Origin: Warburgia ugandensis
Taxonomy: Eukaryota; Streptophyta; Magnoliopsida; Canellales; Canellaceae
NCBI GenBank assembly: GCA_035236585.1
Contig: CP141139.1
Coordinates: 17,810,990 to 17,874,989 of the forward strand
Direction of reading: 5' to 3'
Length of the DNA stretch: 64,000 bases
A program made the translations under genes and the position numbers. This document shows positions 50,901 through 63,780 of the stretch, piece by piece (the first letter of the stretch is position 1; every line of letters starts with the position of its first letter). A model generated the notes under the pieces. That model saw nothing but the letters and a program-made list of their open reading frames with translations, did no database searches and was not told the DNA's origin.

Positions 50901-52126
50901 TATCAATTCTTACGCCAATATTTGCTACCCATCTCCTTTTCTCTTCGCCAAGCTGCCATTGTGACTGCTTTTGAGGCCTTCTGATACCGGATTTTCGAAT
51001 TTGTTGTAGCAATTTTCTCAAAACTTTAGAATCATATACATGGATACCATTCCCTGTTATACGGTATTATGGGCTTTGCTTTTCTGTTTCCTTTTCCTCG
51101 GTGCCCCTTCAAAAGCTTCTGAAGGCATATTTTAAGATTCTATACTGTGAGAATGTTCTAAGCCTTTCTACTGTATCTCTATTTGGATTTTGAATGGTTG
51201 AAACCCTTTTATTTGCATCCATGGATTTCTTATGGTTGTCCTTATTCTTCATCTTGTCGTATTTTGCGTCTATGTTGTGGTTATACCCTGATATATATCA
51301 AAACTTAGTTACCAACTAAAAAAAGGATAAATGTCAAACCTTAGGACTGCCATGAAAACTACTTTGTCTAGCTCAAACTTCATCGCTGCTGAAACAGATC
51401 ATAAGATAAAATATGTGATGATACTGGAACTATGGTATTGGTTATGCCTTCTATATAACGAGGGGTGAATGAACTAAATTGAGTGATAATACTGATACAT
51501 TTCCAATGCTTAAGTATATTGATTCTTGTAGTTAATGGAGTCATCCGATTGCAGACGTATCTTTATGGTGTTAGAAAGAGGATATTAAAGTTGTGAATCT
51601 GAATGATAAATGAGAGATCAATGGCTAAAACGTGTGTTAGTCAATTTTCAATTATCAGTTTATATTTTTGTTGTTTTGGAGAATCCTTAAATTTTTTATG
51701 CGTATTACCGTCTTACAAAAGAATCAATCCCCTCGCGTAGTGGACGTAGTTTCGGTTTGACTTGCTCAAGAAACATCAAAGTAGGTTGATGTGTTTCAAT
51801 TCTCATGCGCAATCTGTTATTGACTGTTTCCACGCTTTGTCTTGGCAGCTGAGAAGTCTCACTATGCTGCAAGAGATCCTATTGTTGCCCTGAAGAAATA
51901 CATCCTCGAGAATAATCTTGCCAACGAAGCTGAGTTGAAAGCTATTGAGAAGAAGATCGATGAGGTAATTGAAGATGCTGTAGACTTTGCTGATGCCAGC
52001 CCGCATCCTCCACGCAGTCAGCTTCTGGAGAACGTGTTTGCAGATCCAAAAGGTTTTGGAATTGGCCCTGATGGAAGGTACAGATGTGAGGACCCTGGAT
52101 TTACAGCAGGCACTGCTCAGGTCTAA
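47959..52126 (+). CDS. PDH-E1 ALPHA: Pyruvate dehydrogenase E1 subunit alpha, plastidial
   Basis: E1 alpha of the plastid pyruvate dehydrogenase complex: thiamine-diphosphate-dependent decarboxylation of pyruvate with E1 beta, feeding acetyl-CoA to fatty acid synthesis in the stroma. Exons 47959-48216, 48312-49092 and 51849-52126 join in phases 0 and 1 with GT-AG borders, giving 438 residues (the Arabidopsis enzyme is about 428). Residues 1 to about 70 are rich in Ser/Thr and poor in acids, a typical chloroplast transit peptide. The mature part has [12 protein letters not shown], the ThDP motif starting GDGTCNN at residue 236 and ending in ENN (265-266), and the [16 protein letters not shown] loop. 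The C-terminus is [15 protein letters not shown]...GTAQV. No break or missing catalytic motif was seen. The start is the first ATG of the transit peptide. Intron 2 (2.76 kb) contains a SINE and a TRIM-like element. Confidence 0.96.
49795..49922 (+). mobile_element. Au-like SINE, 5'-truncated, in PDH E1 alpha intron 2
   Basis: Starts at box B (GGGTTCAAGCCGG) and ends GGGGCTGCCCCTTT. A 28-bp imperfect direct repeat flanks it (49767-49794 and 49923-49950, about three mismatches), longer than the usual SINE target duplication. Confidence 0.85.
50003..50479 (+). mobile_element. TRIM-like miniature LTR retrotransposon fossil in PDH E1 alpha intron 2
   Basis: Two direct repeats (about 50003-50203 and 50306-50479) both run from TGAAGCCTTGA through a GAACTGGGCAG block to ATATCGTTGCT. 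Directly after the first is TGGTATCAGAGC (50205-50216), an initiator Met tRNA primer site. Before the second is a purine run AAGGAAAGAAGA. The interior is only about 100 bp with no coding capacity. AATAG on both sides could be the target duplication. The repeats differ by more than 10%, so the element is old. Confidence 0.75.
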
Positions 52127-53190
52127 GGAATCCACCTTCAAGCCAACATGCTTATACTTAATCAGTATTGATACCGAGTAGATACTAGGCCATTCTGAAG
52201 TTCATTTTTTCCCATGAATGAGCTTCCTATTTAAGCTGTTTCCTTTTTATTTATTTGTCTTTTTTCTTCTTGGTTTATTTATATATATTCTTGTAGCTTT
52301 ATTCATTCTCACGTAGTTCCAATTTTTATCTGAAGAGAAGAACTATTCATATTGGAACTTCCTAAAAGCTAGTGGACCTTGACTTATCATGCTCACTAAG
52401 TGTTGCTACAACTCAAGGTCATGCTCTTGAAATGAATTGTATTTGTAGAACTTCAGATTTGCTGAGAATGGAGAATGTTTACCTGTTCACGCTTCACCCC
52501 CCCGGTTACATCCATCTCGGGTTATGGCCGCCTTGCTTGGGTATTACAAAATTCTGTTTCCTGCATTGTGAAATGATTATGATTGTGGGGGGCAGTAATC
52601 CTCCCCATTATAGAGCCAGCAAGCCCTCCTTATGCATCTTTTTCTTCTCTTCTACATTGTTTCTTCCTAGTTACGAAAGCAGGGAAGGCTCTATATGAGT
52701 TAAGAAACGGGTTCCCTGTATGAGTTCCGGGAGAGAGGAGCAGAATTAAGTATGCCATCTTCTACTGCCTATTGGTATTGGCCCTGAATCTTCATTGATT
52801 TGGGAATTAGAAACTCTTGTTTGTAACTTCCCTTTTCCTGCCCAGATGTTTCTAAATGCTACCTAACATTGCAACTTTTTAATATTGAACTGAAAACTAT
52901 TAAATTTGTTACTTTCAAGTAGCTAGCTTGAATTTGAAAGTCAAGACTACTAATTGCACGAATGTTATAATTAATCAAATCTATTACTCTGAAGTAGCAG
53001 TTTGGACCAAGAAATCATAACCAAGTAATATCAATTTTATAAGTCTTTCCGCCCGATTGGCAAGACAAATAATCCGGTTTATGCGTTGCTGATACTGTGC
53101 AGATTCGCAAAATCCATAAAGATCTTTTCAAACCCAGATGGAGATCTTTCTCATTTCGCACTAGCACTCAAAGTAGAAAATCAAAACAAA
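52127..53190. other. Intergenic, 3' flank of PDH E1 alpha
   Basis: No gene, RNA or recognisable repeat. Confidence 0.4.
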
Positions 53191-53199
53191 AAACTCTCT

Positions 53200-53590
53200 C
53201 CATGGTCCAAGATCTATTACCCGAAACCCTCCATACCTGTTACAAGGACTAAAGCAAATACTACAACGACTCAATCTCTCCCTCCTCCCAATCGGTTCTC
53301 AGAGCCCATAAAACCTCGGTTTCTCCACATGGGTCTCTGAAAATCTCAACGCACTTTCCCTCCAAGCCACAATAGCGGTCCTTTTGTCCCTACTTAATGT
53401 TGCTGTTGCCCTTTCTTCTTCCTCAGTGTTGGAGATACCGCAGCTCTACTTGCTTTGAAACCCTTTCATGCGGATCATTGGGATGAAGTGATTGATGGGA
53501 ATTTAGCTAAGTATTTTGATCCACAAGAAAATTCCCTCAAACTAGCTTTGCAGAAGCAAAGGGTCCAAAAGAAAATCTCCTCATATGTTC
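53200..53590 (+). pseudogene. Degenerate coding-like segment of unknown family
   Basis: Protein-like stretches occur in successive frames: VQDLLPETLHTCYK (from 53203), then GLKQILQRLNLSLLPIGSQ and SLQATIAVLLSLLNVAVAL (to about 53430), then GDTAALLALKPFHADHWDEV (from about 53433). They flow into each other but are split by frame changes and a stop. I do not recognise the family. It could be one exon of a decayed gene. Confidence 0.35.
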
Positions 53591-53726
53591 TATGACTATA
53601 AATGCTACGGCCAAAGCAGGAGTAGAATAAGAAGACGAAGAGTGGGGTCTAAGTATCATTTCGTAGTGTTGCTATAGTTATCTTAAAGGGCAATTTCGAT
53701 ACCTCGCTAGAATTTTAAGGGAATAA

Positions 53727-53775
53727 AAAGGGACAGCCCTGGTGTACGAAGCTCTTGCCTATGCAGGGGTCCGGG
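53727..53775 (-). mobile_element. Au-like SINE, 3'-end fragment (minus strand)
   Basis: AAAAGGGACAGCCCTGG...GAAGCTCTTGCCTATGCAGG is the complement of the family's 3' tail. About 50 bases remain. Confidence 0.7.
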
Positions 53776-54189
53776 GTATAGAATTGCCGAATTAGCAGTT
53801 GGTTGCCCTCCACTTGAAATTTTGTCTATAAGTGACCCCCAACTCCCTGCTGTTTATAAGTAGACCCTCGACTTTGCAGATTCTTTTGTCAAAGGGTGAG
53901 GAGCTACTTCAAGACAGTTGGGACTGAGGGGCTACTTAAAGACAGTTGGGAGTTTGAAGTTACAAAACATGTGAATAGGAGCAATTGAAAAGTAGGCAGT
54001 AGCTCAGGCCTAGTAATACTTTTCTCAACTTCTTCCCTGCAAATCTTACAGTTTTTAGATCCTCTCTGTTCATGCTTACCAATTGCTAAGCAGAAGATCT
54101 TACATTTAAATTTTGGACATAAAATTGAGAATATAGTGTATTTTGTCGAAGCAACCACTACGTGAGTCATATGATATGCCATGCTGCTG

Positions 54190-54670
54190 CTCTAAGGCAT
54201 ATCAATCGAAGCGTTTAAAGATATTGGTCCTCAATGCTAAATTATTGGAGGAGAGCAGTCCTATATACTTGGGGAAAATTTTGCCTTTATGACAACTATT
54301 TCTACATTCCAATAAATTTCAAGACATCCCTCAATCTTTTAGAGAGATTCATTCCCTCGAAACACTGGATCTGGGTGATAATCATCTCAACGAAAACAAT
54401 TTATAGTTCTTGGGTAAGTTTCATTCTCTTAGCAGAATAGATTTATCTGCTAATTAATGAGCTGCATGAGAGATCCCGTCCAACTTCACCAATCTAACTA
54501 TGGTTGGCATATTTAGTAGTCAAATAATCAAGCGGATGGAAAAATCTCCTCACTGTTTTCCGGCTTCTCTAAGCTTGCTTTCCTTAATCTTTTAGACGAT
54601 CAATATTTAGAAATTGTAAGTGTATCTCCAACTTGGATTCCATCTTTTCAATCGCAAGTTCTGAACTAAT
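54190..54670 (+). pseudogene. LRR receptor-like protein gene fragment, broken
   Basis: Translated pieces show leucine-rich repeat spacing: FREIHSLETLDLGDNHLNENN, LGKFHSLSRIDLSAN, IPSNFTNLTMV, GFSKLAFLNLLDD and SPTWIPSFQSQVL. This order (LRRs followed by a W-PSFQ segment) is typical of plant LRR receptor-like proteins of the disease-resistance type. Frames change and stops interrupt it several times. No signal peptide, transmembrane segment or kinase is present. Confidence 0.65.
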
Positions 54671-54696
54671 CAAAAAGGAAAGCCACCCATTAGTTT

Positions 54697-55125
54697 AGGA
54701 AAGGCTGGAAAAGAAGAATATCCGCATATGTTGGGGTGATTTCAGACCTGCGTATTTGGTGTCTCTTAATTTGCATTGCGGTAGTAGAAGAGGACTTTCA
54801 CATGCTAGAGCAAATTGGGCCAGGCAGTCTCTCACGTTCTTTAATAGCGACGGTTGTTCAACAAGGGGGCAGCCAGCAGTCGTGCATGACTGGCCAGCGC
54901 AACCAGACATTACCGACATTCGATGTGGATGAAATGGATCGATGACTGGTAAAAGACAATCGCAACAATAAACTACGAGAACCAATTTCACTATCTGTCT
55001 ATTACTAGAGCCAGATCATTTGGTTAAAAAACTTTTCTAGTTTCAAAGAGCAGAACCCAATCCATGCCACTGCATGATCTTCAAGAAGAGAGAGAGAGAG
55101 AGAGAGAGGGTGAAGAATATCTAGG
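54697..55125. repeat. Duplicated segment, copy 1 (partner 60356-60810)
   Basis: Shares ordered matches with 60356-60810: TTTGCATTGCGGTAGTAGAA, TCTTTAATAGCGACGGTTGT, ACAATCGCAACAATAA and TGTCTATTACTAGAGC (each with 0-2 differences in the partner). This copy carries a GA tract (55085-55108) absent from the partner. It has no coding sequence I trust. Confidence 0.8.
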
Positions 55126-55331
55126 ATTGAAGAACAGTTGGTTTTTAGTGCCATCTTTAAGTAGTTAGTACTCCATTCCGTAGATTTTTCTTGAAAGTTA
55201 TCCAGCAGATGTTATTAATCAAACGATTAACAGAGGTTGGTGGGTACTTGAATTTATTCTTAAAACTAAAGATGGACAAAGATTTATCCTTGTTAAGATA
55301 ACAAAGACAAGATCAAAGCAAAAGTCTCACT

Positions 55332-55700
55332 TCAATTCTTAACCTTTTTGAAGAAGTTCAGGCGCCTGAAGTCCTTCCATTCCCGTACCTTCTCCCATAC
55401 CTCAGCTTCATAAGTATTGGTGACTCCTTCCGTTGTGGCTTCAATTCGAAGACGATTAGTAAATCCGTGGATGTACAGTGTTTCTCCCGAAACAACACGT
55501 TTGAACAAGAGATTTGCATTAGCAGCACCGTTATACGAGGAGACAGCAAATTCCCCCAGCTCTTTCGTGTGTGGATCCCGTAGGTCGATTGGTTCCCACT
55601 TCCCAATTTTTATTAGCTTTCGTTCTCTCACGGCGGAGGTCCCGTGGATCAAAAGAAGGAGAATGGCAAGAGGAAGCAGGAAAAAAGTTTCGGACTTCAT
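55332..55700 (-). CDS. Phytocystatin (cysteine protease inhibitor), secreted
   Basis: Single-exon gene of 122 residues that inhibits papain-type cysteine proteases. From the N-terminus: a hydrophobic signal peptide (MKSETFFLLPLAILLLLIHG..., cleavage probably near residue 23 after GTSA), GKWEPI with the N-terminal inhibitory Gly region, the plant-specific helix ELGEFAVSSYN matching the LARFAV consensus, first hairpin loop RVVSG where the family has Q-x-V-x-G (Arg replaces Gln), and the second-loop tryptophan region AEVWEKVREWKDFRRLNFF. I start at the ATG at 55700: an upstream in-frame ATG at 55730 lies only about 13 bases from the TATA box, ahead of the expected transcription start, and would add ten basic residues before the signal peptide. 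It is intact and has no intron. Confidence 0.9.
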   Translation of the reverse strand: MKSETFFLLPLAILLLLIHGTSAVRERKLIKIGKWEPIDLRDPHTKELGEFAVSSYNGAANANLLFKRVVSGETLYIHGFTNRLRIEATTEGVTNTYEAEVWEKVREWKDFRRLNFFKKVKN

Positions 55701-55742
55701 TTTTTTTCTTCTCTTCCTACTACAAGACAAGTAAGAGACTGA

Positions 55743-55749
55743 TTATATA
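55743..55749 (-). promoter_or_regulatory. TATA box of the phytocystatin gene
   Basis: The minus strand reads CTATATAATC, 43-49 bases upstream of the chosen ATG. The implied transcription start is near 55715. Confidence 0.6.
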
Positions 55750-55943
55750 GATGTCAGCTTTAAATCAAAATCTTATTATCTTCCAAAGAAGAGATTTAAT
55801 TTCTCAACAAGAAGTCTTACACTTGCTACATTTATGATCTCATTCATTCCACTTTAGAATTATTGGCTGTTACGTTTGTGATCTCTTTCCTCTTGAATTA
55901 TTTGCTGTTGCGATCTTTTTCCTCTTTGGAATTATTTATTGCT

Positions 55944-56131
55944 AAAAGGGCAGCCCGGTGCAGGAAGTTCTCGCCTATGCATGCTCTAGGGATGGGGAAG
56001 GGGAGGACCATAAGGGCCTATAGTAGGCAGCCTTACCTTACATTTTGCAAGAGGCTGATTCTACTCCTTGAACCCGTGACCTCAAAGTCACATGATGACA
56101 ACATTTTACCGTTGCACCAAGGCTCCCCTTC
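55944..56131 (-). mobile_element. Au-like SINE, full length (minus strand), with target duplications
   Basis: Complete family sequence on the minus strand, flanked by 15-bp copies GAATTATTTATTGCT (55929-55943) and GAATTGTTTATTGCT (56132-56146), one mismatch. It lies about 200 bp upstream of the cystatin TATA box. Confidence 0.92.
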
Positions 56132-56149
56132 GAATTGTTTATTGCTACA

Positions 56150-58601
56150 CTTGCCAAATTTATTTACTTCAGAATCCTCCTGGATTGGAATAGCATTATA
56201 CGCTACTTGTCCGATCAATCTTAGACCTACTCTTTAATCTTTTATGAGATTCAGTAGCGGAATGCTGCCAACCTTGTCCCATGGGGATCTCTAAAATTAT
56301 AATGGAAGCATCCCATTTATCGTCATTTTCTATTTTGTGAAGTTTCCAAAGTGTACTCTCTGTCGTTGTTTCTATAAGTATCCTAATTTCTTAGGGATAC
56401 TAATTGTATACTCTCATTTACTGCAACTATTCATTGGAATTCATATCATCTTCTCCCACTCTTTTTCATCGATAAACTATCCTTTTCAGTTCAAAATCTT
56501 GTTTTATTGGTTGAAATTGGGATGGGATTATGTGGGGCTCCAGAAGACAATGTTCAGATTTAGGCTGATCTGGACCATTCACAACATTTGCCATGTGTTA
56601 GATGTTCCAAAATCTTGTAATTGAATCTCTATAGCTACTGCATTTTTATTTTCTAAAATGGATCGATGATATAATTGCTCAAGGTGGATAATACAAGCAT
56701 TGCATTTTGAACCCAAAGTATAAGCCAGTCAATATGTGAGCACCATAATTTCTTCAAATAGATGTAAGACATTTTTTTTTCTCTCTCTCTTTTGAATGAT
56801 GAGATTGTATTTAACAGTGGGAATAATGAAAATGGATGGTCGGTCAAGATGATCGATCCAAAGAACTCAGGAAACATGCTAGCGTTACGTTAGACGAATG
56901 TTTTAATCAATACAATAGTGTAAGATTTCAATATGGCGTGTTTAATTCAATGCAAATAACGTAAGGTTCCAATATGGTGCGACTTTCAGTTACCCTTAGT
57001 AACTGCAATGGAATAAGTATTTGTTCATAAGTGGAATAATTTGTCTAGTGCATGGCCATATTTATCACTTTAAAGTGCGTTCCATCAAATGTTTATGTTT
57101 TCTTCGGCCGTTAATAAACCAACAAGACTCATAATGGGTTTCTTGTTTACAAACTTGACATGGTAAGATTGGCTCAGCAATTTAATTCTTTAATTTATTT
57201 TAACGTCTATCAAGTTTCACCTGTTAAGTCAATTCACTAGAGTGTTAAGTTAGACACCATGTGGAATAATACATTGGCAAGAAACATATGCCATGTAATT
57301 TAATTTCTTAACTGCTTCTCCCATATTTGAAAAACAGTACCAAGTCTGGGCTTTTTCTTGAAAAAATCAAAAGTTTGTGTTTTTATTGAATTTTTTTTCA
57401 AAGTGCAAACCTTTTCATCAGATTATTTCTAAATCCGCAAGGTATACTTTGCAAATAACATGTATTTAGATGACTTTCTCATTATAAGATGTTGCTCAAA
57501 ATCTAAATTGTAAGCAACATTTCAGAATATCTAAGCCATTCAAACCATTGGTTATATAAGATTTGAATAAGCATTTCAGAAGATCTAATGTATGGAAAAG
57601 TGGCATGCAAAAACAGTTTTACTAATGTATGAAAAAGTAGTTTGTCCACTTTCTCATCTCCAAAACGTATTCTTAGTGAAATTCTATAGAAAGTTAAAAT
57701 GGAAAAAGTCGTTAAATGACAAATGAGATTTAGGCAATAGCAAACACATTCATGAAAATGGCAAAACTCACAATTTAACTTTTTCTAGGTCTTAGCTCTT
57801 TTAGTATATTTCATTACCACATCAAGCATGCATATGCTTTATGCCCTACGGTTTATACTCTACTTGCTATACTGGATGAAGCCTCATTTACATTGCAAGG
57901 CTTGTTATGGAAGAAGTACGTTGTTTAGGCCCACATAAAAAATCTATGTATTGACTCTTGCAAATAAACTTGCACACTATCAAAAGGCAAACCATTTGGC
58001 TTTGACTCAATTTTTGGTCTCATTTTACTGGATACTTTACTGGCAGTCTATAATTCACTAAAAATCTCTGGTTCACATTTTTCTTGGAGAATTCTAAATA
58101 AGACTGCTTCGATGAAGGTTCTAGGAATGTCCAATAAAGAAGAAATAATTTCAGTGCTCGAGGCTCGTGATGAATTTCATTCAGATTGGATTATTCTTCA
58201 TCTCACATGTGGATCCTAAAAAGTATACTTCTTCATTGAGCAAACAAGTTCACTTCTCAAAAGCATTTTTTTTGGCAAATAGTAATGTTATTGATCTTTT
58301 GATAATTTACTAGCCGGAGAAAATGAAAACTAAAATTGATAACGTTTTAAAAATTCATAGATACAATGTTACATTTAGTAAAAATTTATGATACATGTAT
58401 AGGATTCTAAATAATCAATCTAAATAAATGTCAAACTTTATTGACTACTCTTTTTTTTTTTTTTTTTTTTTATCAATAGACAATTACATTGGTGTCCAAA
58501 TGCATGATCTCCCTCAAATTTTTATATTGAGCATATTGCTAGGTTTTCCATATCATTTTCCCTAAATACGTGGGGTAGAGTTTTTACTATGTCGTTTCTT
58601 G

Positions 58602-58603
<2 letters not shown>
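56150..58603. other. AT-rich intergenic DNA
   Basis: No gene recognised. A T-run of about 22-23 lies at 58449-58471. Confidence 0.5.

Positions 58604-58663
<60 letters not shown>
58604..58663. repeat. (GA)n microsatellite, about 60 bp
   Basis: Uninterrupted GA dinucleotides. Confidence 0.95.
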
Positions 58664-59521
<858 letters not shown>

Positions 59522-60160
59522 GGAGATAGGAGGGTCAATTTTCCAAAAATAAGTACAAACAATTAGACAATTATAATTCAATTCAATGAAACAAGTTAAT
59601 CATCATGTCCAAGTTTAAAATTAAGGTTAAATTGTTTACTATCTATTTCTTACCTTTCAAAAATAAAGACTAGGACGATCCAATGGATGCAATGCTTGAG
59701 GCATGTCGTATCTAAGACATGATTTGGATGATGAGTGGCTTGGAAGTCTTTGGACCAACCAAATGTTAGTCTTGTTTGTATTTCCAACCATCAATTTTGA
59801 TTAGGATTATCAACAATGACTGAAGAATTGGAAAAGAACTTGACTGAAAAAATAGGTTCTAATCCTTCAATTGGAAACCATTGTTTGGTTCTAGTTCTTT
59901 GCTAGGAGAACTGAATTAAATTTGATCTAATTATAATTTTACTCTAGAAGAACCAAATGAGAACCACTAACCAATTATTAGACTATAATACTAGCATTAG
60001 TCTTTTTCTTAGTTCTAAGCTGAGATGCCTTGTATCTTAATTCCCAACTCTAATGAAACTAGTGAACCATTGATAGCCCCAGTTCTACATGTGTGTCTGT
60101 CTATATATAGATAAATGACAAAAGATAAGGGCACCCTTGTAATTATGCATGGCAAGAGTA
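59522..60160. other. Intergenic, nothing recognised
   Basis: AT-rich, without a supported gene. Confidence 0.5.
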
Positions 60161-60266
60161 AAGGGCAGCACCAGTGCACAAAGTTCTCACGTATGCAGGG
60201 TTCATGGAAGGGGCGGACCACAAGAGTCAATAATACATAGTCCTACCTTGCATTTTACAAGAGGCC
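60161..60266 (-). mobile_element. Au-like SINE, 3' part (minus strand)
   Basis: Complement of the family tail, from AAGGGCAGCACCAGTGCACA to CCTTGCATTTTACAAGAGGC. The tRNA-like head is absent. Confidence 0.8.
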
Positions 60267-60355
60267 CACTTAATCCATCTGGCTAAATGGAATGGAATTT
60301 ACTTGCAATTTCATGGAAGTATAGTAAACACCAAAAAGGATAATGACCTAATTAA

Positions 60356-60810
60356 TTTGGAAAGGTTGTAAAATAAGAATATCACATATCTTGGGGTTCT
60401 TGTATTGATTTCCAACCTGTTGGTCTCTCTTATTTTGCATTGCAGTAGTAGAATAGGGCTTTTACATATTTCTCTCACGATCTTTAATAGCCATGGTTGT
60501 TTGACAAGGGGGAAACTAGCAGTCCTACTTAACCAGCCAACTCAACTTAGGAATTGCTAATATTCAGCGTGGATGAAATGGAATGACGACTGCTAAAAAA
60601 CAATCGCAACAATAATTGACAAGAGTGCATATCACTCTTTGTCTATTACTAGATCGTGGTCATTTTGTTCAAAAACTGATCTAATTTTAAAGAGTAGAAA
60701 CTGATCCATGACATTGTGACAAAAATCTAGTTCTACAAAGATTTCTTATGGTTGCAATATGAGAACTTGTACTCATCAAGAAGAATTAGATTGAAGAACT
60801 TCCATTCATA
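60356..60810. repeat. Duplicated segment, copy 2 (partner 54697-55125)
   Basis: Collinear with the partner, at about 80% identity by eye with small indels. It lacks the partner's GA tract. Confidence 0.8.
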
Positions 60811-61368
60811 ATCAATGAAAAATGGGTTAATGTTGAGTTTAAATATGGCTAGTTATTTTTTAGTAAATAGTCAAGATTTGAGAGCACATAAAGATATTGT
60901 GAAAACCCCAATTTTTCTAGAATTATTTAGAATTAATTGAAATTTTTATGAAAATCGAGGTAGAATATTATATGTAATATAATATTAATTTTTAGAAAAA
61001 TAATCAGGTCTTGAAACATAGATATTTGGAATCATTCATGGGAAACTGGTCAAAATGACTATAAGCATGTTGAAATCTGAGCTTGAGTGAAAAATCTCTA
61101 TTTTTCTTAATTTTGTGAATTTACATTTACCCATATGGGTAAAATGGTCATTTTACTTTTATCTGGGGTCCACAAAAGTTAGATGAACTGGTGGACAGCC
61201 AGTTCTGGGAATAACAATAATGAAGGAATAAAATAATGAGGAATCTACTCAGAATTTAATAACAAAAGTGGAAAATTCATTTAAAATGGAAATAATTAAA
61301 ATTTTAATTAAAATAATTAAAAAATAAGCCTATATATACCCCCTAACATTCCCATGAAATTGCATTGA

Positions 61369-61371
<3 letters not shown>

Positions 61372-61446
<75 letters not shown>
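61372..61446. repeat. (CT)n microsatellite, about 75 bp
   Basis: Uninterrupted CT dinucleotides within the long LTR. Confidence 0.95.
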
Positions 61447-61449
<3 letters not shown>

Positions 61450-63763
61450 CTTTACAGCTGCAGAGCGCATCTGTGGATGCACCCAAGGGGAATATTCTGC
61501 CAGATATGTCAGGCATGTCCACAAACATGTCGTCCCCGACAGACCCAGGGTTTCACCCTCGGTATTGTTTTTCAATTAGATGTCTGATTCAAACAGTTGG
61601 AAATTAGATTTGAACTGTTCAACCTATTCAGAATTTCCTTGCCTTCAAAAGCCCTATGATTTCACAATGATCCGAGATGTATTCATAGGTAAAATCACTG
61701 AAAAACAGTAACTCCGATGACTTTATATTTTCTGACGTGGATCTCTCTTTTTGGGCCATATTCTTTAATTTTGGACACTACAAGTAGGTACCCCTCATTC
61801 CCCTCTATCTTTTCCGACAGTTTTCTATACATAGAGATCATCGGACTAGATTTTTTTGGTGAATCCAGTACTAGTGGACCAAATGGAAAACACTTCTAAA
61901 ACATAATTTTTTTGGAGTTTTTGAGCTGCTGGATGGATTCCTGGGGTCCAAAAACCCCATGGTATGAAATCTCAGAGGATGGGTTGTCTAGATTTGGGAG
62001 ATCGGGAGAAATGTTGATCTGATGGTCTAGATCGGATCGTCTCAACATATCTCCGGCCATCCGATGCAGGGACGCACCCAAGGAGACGAGCTAAACGACG
62101 CTCGACCTGGGCACGCATCCTCGCGTGCTTGTGGTCACGGAGAGTGACAACGCGCGCTGCTTCCCAATTACAGTGAAGTGCGTCGCCCCGTCTTGTCATG
62201 TTCTGACAGTCCAGATCAAATCTGGACCATCAAAATAGATTTGAAACTTAAAATCTAATTCAAAGCTCATTTTAACTCCAAATCAAGATCAGAAAGAAGC
62301 TTTGGATTCCTGGTGAATAGTAAAATATAATGGAAACATAACATTTGAGTTTTATTCACTATAAAATTTTGAAAATCACAAAAAGTGGTACTAATTCCCA
62401 AGATTAGTCAAATCTGACATGATCAGACCTTAGACTTCTGATCCATTAGTAACCTAATGATGCGATAAACTGAATAAATGGATTGAATGTAAATGATTTG
62501 GCAGATCTTAAGATCTTGACCATTAAAAGTAACAAAATCCTTGAAAATACATAATAATCTCTTGATCAGATTGATCAAGGATGATCAGAAACTATGAATC
62601 AGTATGGATGATGATCTAATGATAAGTTCATGAGAAATGAATGGCCTGATGTGGCTAATTTGAGATAGATTTAGATCTATGCCCTTAATTTTGATAAAAT
62701 AGCTTAAGATCTTATTGATTGGTTGGATCAAGAAAGATTAAATCATTTGATGAGATGAATCGATGATCTAGTGATGATATCACATTAAGATAAGGTGATA
62801 GCTCTGAATAAAAACAAAAGATCAAGATCTAAACTGAATATAAATCAAAATATGATCATTTGATCAAAATGAATAAATATGATGTATTCAAATGAGCATG
62901 CGAATTATTGTAAATGTTCTTTTATTTGCTTATTAGATTTAATTGTTCAATTTATTTATTTACGCTTTAATTGTTCATGTTATGTAAATTACAAGGAAAA
63001 TGTAATTAAATAAAAATAGATATTGATGAACATTTATAATGAATATGGATATGGACTTAATGATAGTAAGGGCCATAGTCAGTAGAAACATATAAGGAAT
63101 ATCATTTTCTTGGCCCAAATTAGGAGAATAATAAACTTCATGAATGACATTTTAAATGTTCATAGATTTATTAAAATCAAATAACAAGAGTACTTAGGGT
63201 TTAATGCTCATAGGAACCTTATGAAGGTTGAGCTAAGGTCGCCCCAATAAATGCTAAACATGGTGGTTAAGGAGTTTCTCTAATAGAGCCTTGCTCTTCC
63301 CTCACCTTCTAGCAATGTTGGTGAGGTCTAAATGCCTCCTTACATGAAGAGTGAATTAACCACTCTATGAGCAGCTTTTAAACGGTAAGCCTTAGTCAAT
63401 TCTGAAATAAGGAGGAGCTGTTTAGTATTAGAAAAGAAATAAACTATCTTCAATCAGTAAAATACTAATTGGTTGAATAATAATAAGATAATAAAAGGAT
63501 AGTCAACTATCTAATCCTAACAAATATGGTAATTAAGATAATCAAAGATCAAACAAGATCTATAAGGAGATCTTGAATGATAAAGAATAATAAGAATTAT
63601 AATATTGTATGCATGTTTTGAAGTAATATAAATATTAGATTCAAATGTAGATCAATAGATTAGACCCTTGATCAATATGATCCAAGGAAAAAGATCCAAA
63701 TCATCCTATGTAAGGATGATTAAAAGGACAATTAAGAAGTATAAATGAGTTGAGGAATGACTG

Positions 63764-63780
63764 TATATATATATATATAT
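63764..63780. repeat. (TA)n microsatellite, short
   Basis: About eight TA units. Confidence 0.85.

Noticed and set aside
58449-58471. T-run as a possible poly-A tail of a retroposed copy on the minus strand
   Set aside because: The adjacent sequence shows no coding or LINE similarity and no target duplication was found.
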